Positions 12,171 to 13,565 of a DNA stretch of 13,565 nt are shown here, one piece after another. The notes beneath the pieces were generated by a model that searched no databases, had not been told where the DNA came from, and saw only the letters and a list, made by a program, of their open reading frames with translations. The position numbers and the translations under genes are program-made. Each line of letters starts with the position of its first letter. Within the stretch, counting starts at the first letter, position 1. Source of the DNA: Prado023 sp032123675 (GTDB lineage: Bacteria > Actinomycetota > Actinomycetes > S36-B12 > CAIYMF01). The stretch covers positions 1 through 13,565 of the forward strand of contig JAQBEX010000020.1 of NCBI GenBank assembly GCA_032123675.1, in the 5' to 3' direction.

Positions 12171-13565
12171 GTGCGGTCACTTGGCGGCTCGGGACACGAT
12201 TCCAGTGCCACGAGTTCATCCCGCGACAGCGCCGCGGCGCCCTTGAGCATGCGGCAGTGGCTGCTCATCCTTGGACTCGCATTGCTGTGCCTGCCGCAGA
12301 TCTCACCCACGTCACTCAATCTCCTCGATGGAAGCTGGGTGCTGGCCAGCAGTTGGGCACACCCCCTGGGGCTTCGGTGGGGAGAGGACCTGGCCTACAC
12401 GTACGGGCCGCTGGGCTTCCTGCGCTCGCCCGTTCCCTTCAACGCGGGGCTTGTCCTGGGTGGGCTCGCATTCTGGCTCACGGCCTCGATCACCTGCTTC
12501 TGGGCAGCGCTCCGACTCCAGGGTCAGGGGATCGGGTCATGGTTGGTCGCATTCCTCGCCGCCAGCTTGGCGTCAACGATCTCCGACATCGCCCTGCCGG
12601 TGGTCGCCGTGGCCTTGGCAGCCCTTGCGGTGCGATTGCGGCCGATCAGGGTGCCAGCCGAATACGCCTTCGTGCTCCTGGGCGCAGTGGCGTCGGTGCT
12701 GCTCCTGACGAAGTTCAATGCCGGGGTCTCCAGCCTCGCCATCTCGGGGGTGCTCGCGGTGATGGGTCCCCGCGCACTTCGCTGCGTCCTGGGACTGGCC
12801 GTTGGCGCGATCGGTGGGCTGCTGCTGCTCTGGTTCCTCAGCGGAGGAACTGTGTCCGGCCTCCTGCCGTTCTTCGAGGACAGCGTGCAACTCGCCCTCG
12901 GGTACTCCACGGCGCTGTCCAACGGGAGCAGGACCGACGGGGCATCCGCGGTCTACCTCGCAGGAGGTGTCCTCTTCGTCACGCTGATCGCCTCGGGGTG
13001 GCTCGCCAGTGCGGGAAGCACCCTCAGGATGCGACTTGGCGTGGTGGGGGCTCTGCTTCTCCTGGGAATCTCCACGTGGCTGCAGGGCTTCACCCGCTTC
13101 GATCCGGGGCACCTGTCCATCTACTTCCCGACGATCGGGTCCGTCAGCGCAGTCCTCGTCTCCACTGCCACCCGGGAACGCCGCTGGGTGCGCGCGGCAG
13201 CCGTGGGCGCGTGCTTCGCCGTGTCCACCGGGCCACTCGCAGTGACGCTCGGGTCTCCAGGTGGGGGCCAGCCGATCCGCATCGCTTCCCCGTCGGCCCT
13301 GATCCATCCGATGGCGAGTCTCAGGAATGCCCGGGACGCGGTAGGACTGTTGGCCAGTGAGCCGGCGAGGGCCTCCCGGCTGGCATCGCTCCGCCAGCAG
13401 TTCGCGGCTGAGGCAGCCCTTGATCCGGGAATGGCTGACGCACTCGCCGGGACCCTGGCGCACGCCGAGCCGCAGGCGGTGGGAGCCCTCTGGGCCTCCG
13501 GGGCGACATGGCGACCCGTCCCCGTCTATCAGACTCACATGGCGTACACGCCCCACCTTGATCAG
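12171..13565 (+). CDS. Polytopic membrane protein of unknown function (3' end outside window)
   Basis: An open frame of 465 codons with no stop before the window ends. It has about nine or ten hydrophobic segments, the first at LLILGLALLCL and others near LVLGGLAFWLTA, AFVLLGAVASVLLL, LGLAVGAIGGLLLLWFL, VYLAGGVLFVTLIA and LGVVGALLLLGI. Two patterns stand out: LAYTYGPLGFL (about residues 74-84) in the first extracytoplasmic loop, and TWRPVPVYQTHMAYTPHLD (446-464) after the last membrane segment. From memory both occur in large uncharacterised bacterial membrane proteins that look somewhat like multi-spanning glycosyltransferases; I cannot name a family. The GTG at 12171 has a G-rich site (AGGGGGGG) just upstream; the alternative ATG at 12249 has none but starts right at the first membrane helix. 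It uses A- and T-ending codons rather more than its neighbours. Confidence 0.85.
   Translation, partial: MRSLGGSGHDSSATSSSRDSAAAPLSMRQWLLILGLALLCLPQISPTSLNLLDGSWVLASSWAHPLGLRWGEDLAYTYGPLGFLRSPVPFNAGLVLGGLAFWLTASITCFWAALRLQGQGIGSWLVAFLAASLASTISDIALPVVAVALAALAVRLRPIRVPAEYAFVLLGAVASVLLLTKFNAGVSSLAISGVLAVMGPRALRCVLGLAVGAIGGLLLLWFLSGGTVSGLLPFFEDSVQLALGYSTALSNGSRTDGASAVYLAGGVLFVTLIASGWLASAGSTLRMRLGVVGALLLLGISTWLQGFTRFDPGHLSIYFPTIGSVSAVLVSTATRERRWVRAAAVGACFAVSTGPLAVTLGSPGGGQPIRIASPSALIHPMASLRNARDAVGLLASEPARASRLASLRQQFAAEAALDPGMADALAGTLAHAEPQAVGALWASGATWRPVPVYQTHMAYTPHLDQ

Noticed and set aside
11750..13360. A 536-codon plus-strand frame overlapping DUF2461 and the membrane protein
   Set aside because: It is a different frame from both real genes, crosses their boundary and gives an Arg/Gly-rich product; the real membrane protein frame stays open to the window end and has clear hydrophobic helices.

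Overview
The window is high-GC DNA with strong G/C preference at third codon positions, GTG starts and tightly packed genes. It almost certainly comes from an actinomycete (Actinomycetota). The strongest evidence is the gene order: inorganic pyrophosphatase (ppa) divergent from a minus-strand run of dacB (PBP4), a DUF2342-type zincin, tilS, hpt and then ftsH. This resembles the Mycobacterium tuberculosis Rv3628–Rv3624c block followed by ftsH. The zincin family is, as far as I know, confined to Actinobacteria.

Layout, left to right. Positions 1-2052 (minus) hold ftsH, cut by the window edge at its C-terminus. Positions 2053-2227 are an ftsH leader with an AT-rich -10-like patch and a 16-bp perfect inverted repeat. 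Positions 2228-3358 (minus) encode a secreted trypsin-like serine protease with its own promoter and ribosome binding site. Positions 3455-10687 (minus) look like one operon, read from right to left: membrane-anchored penicillin-acylase-family Ntn hydrolase, dacB, zincin, tilS, hpt. The junctions are 2 nt, 15 nt, a one-base stop/start overlap, and 5 nt. Positions 10688-10787 form a divergent promoter region. On the plus strand follow ppa (10788-11288), a DUF2461 gene (11419-12072) and a many-spanning membrane protein of unknown function that runs off the right edge (from about 12171).

How the genes relate. FtsH, TilS and Hpt are housekeeping: membrane protein quality control, tRNA-Ile lysidine formation and purine salvage. 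DacB and the acylase are predicted to act outside the membrane, on peptidoglycan and on an unknown amide substrate. Relative to the mycobacterial order, two genes are additions: the acylase between ppa and dacB, and the serine protease between hpt and ftsH. Both are predicted extracytoplasmic hydrolases.

The most unusual structure is inside tilS. A Gly/Pro/Ala-rich insertion of about 125 residues sits between the catalytic and C-terminal parts. It is built from three kinds of DNA repeat, including two diverged copies of a roughly 70-bp hairpin-bearing unit spaced exactly 141 bp apart and therefore in frame. I found no rRNA, tRNA, CRISPR array, insertion sequence or phage gene, and no clear evidence of a new multi-gene system.
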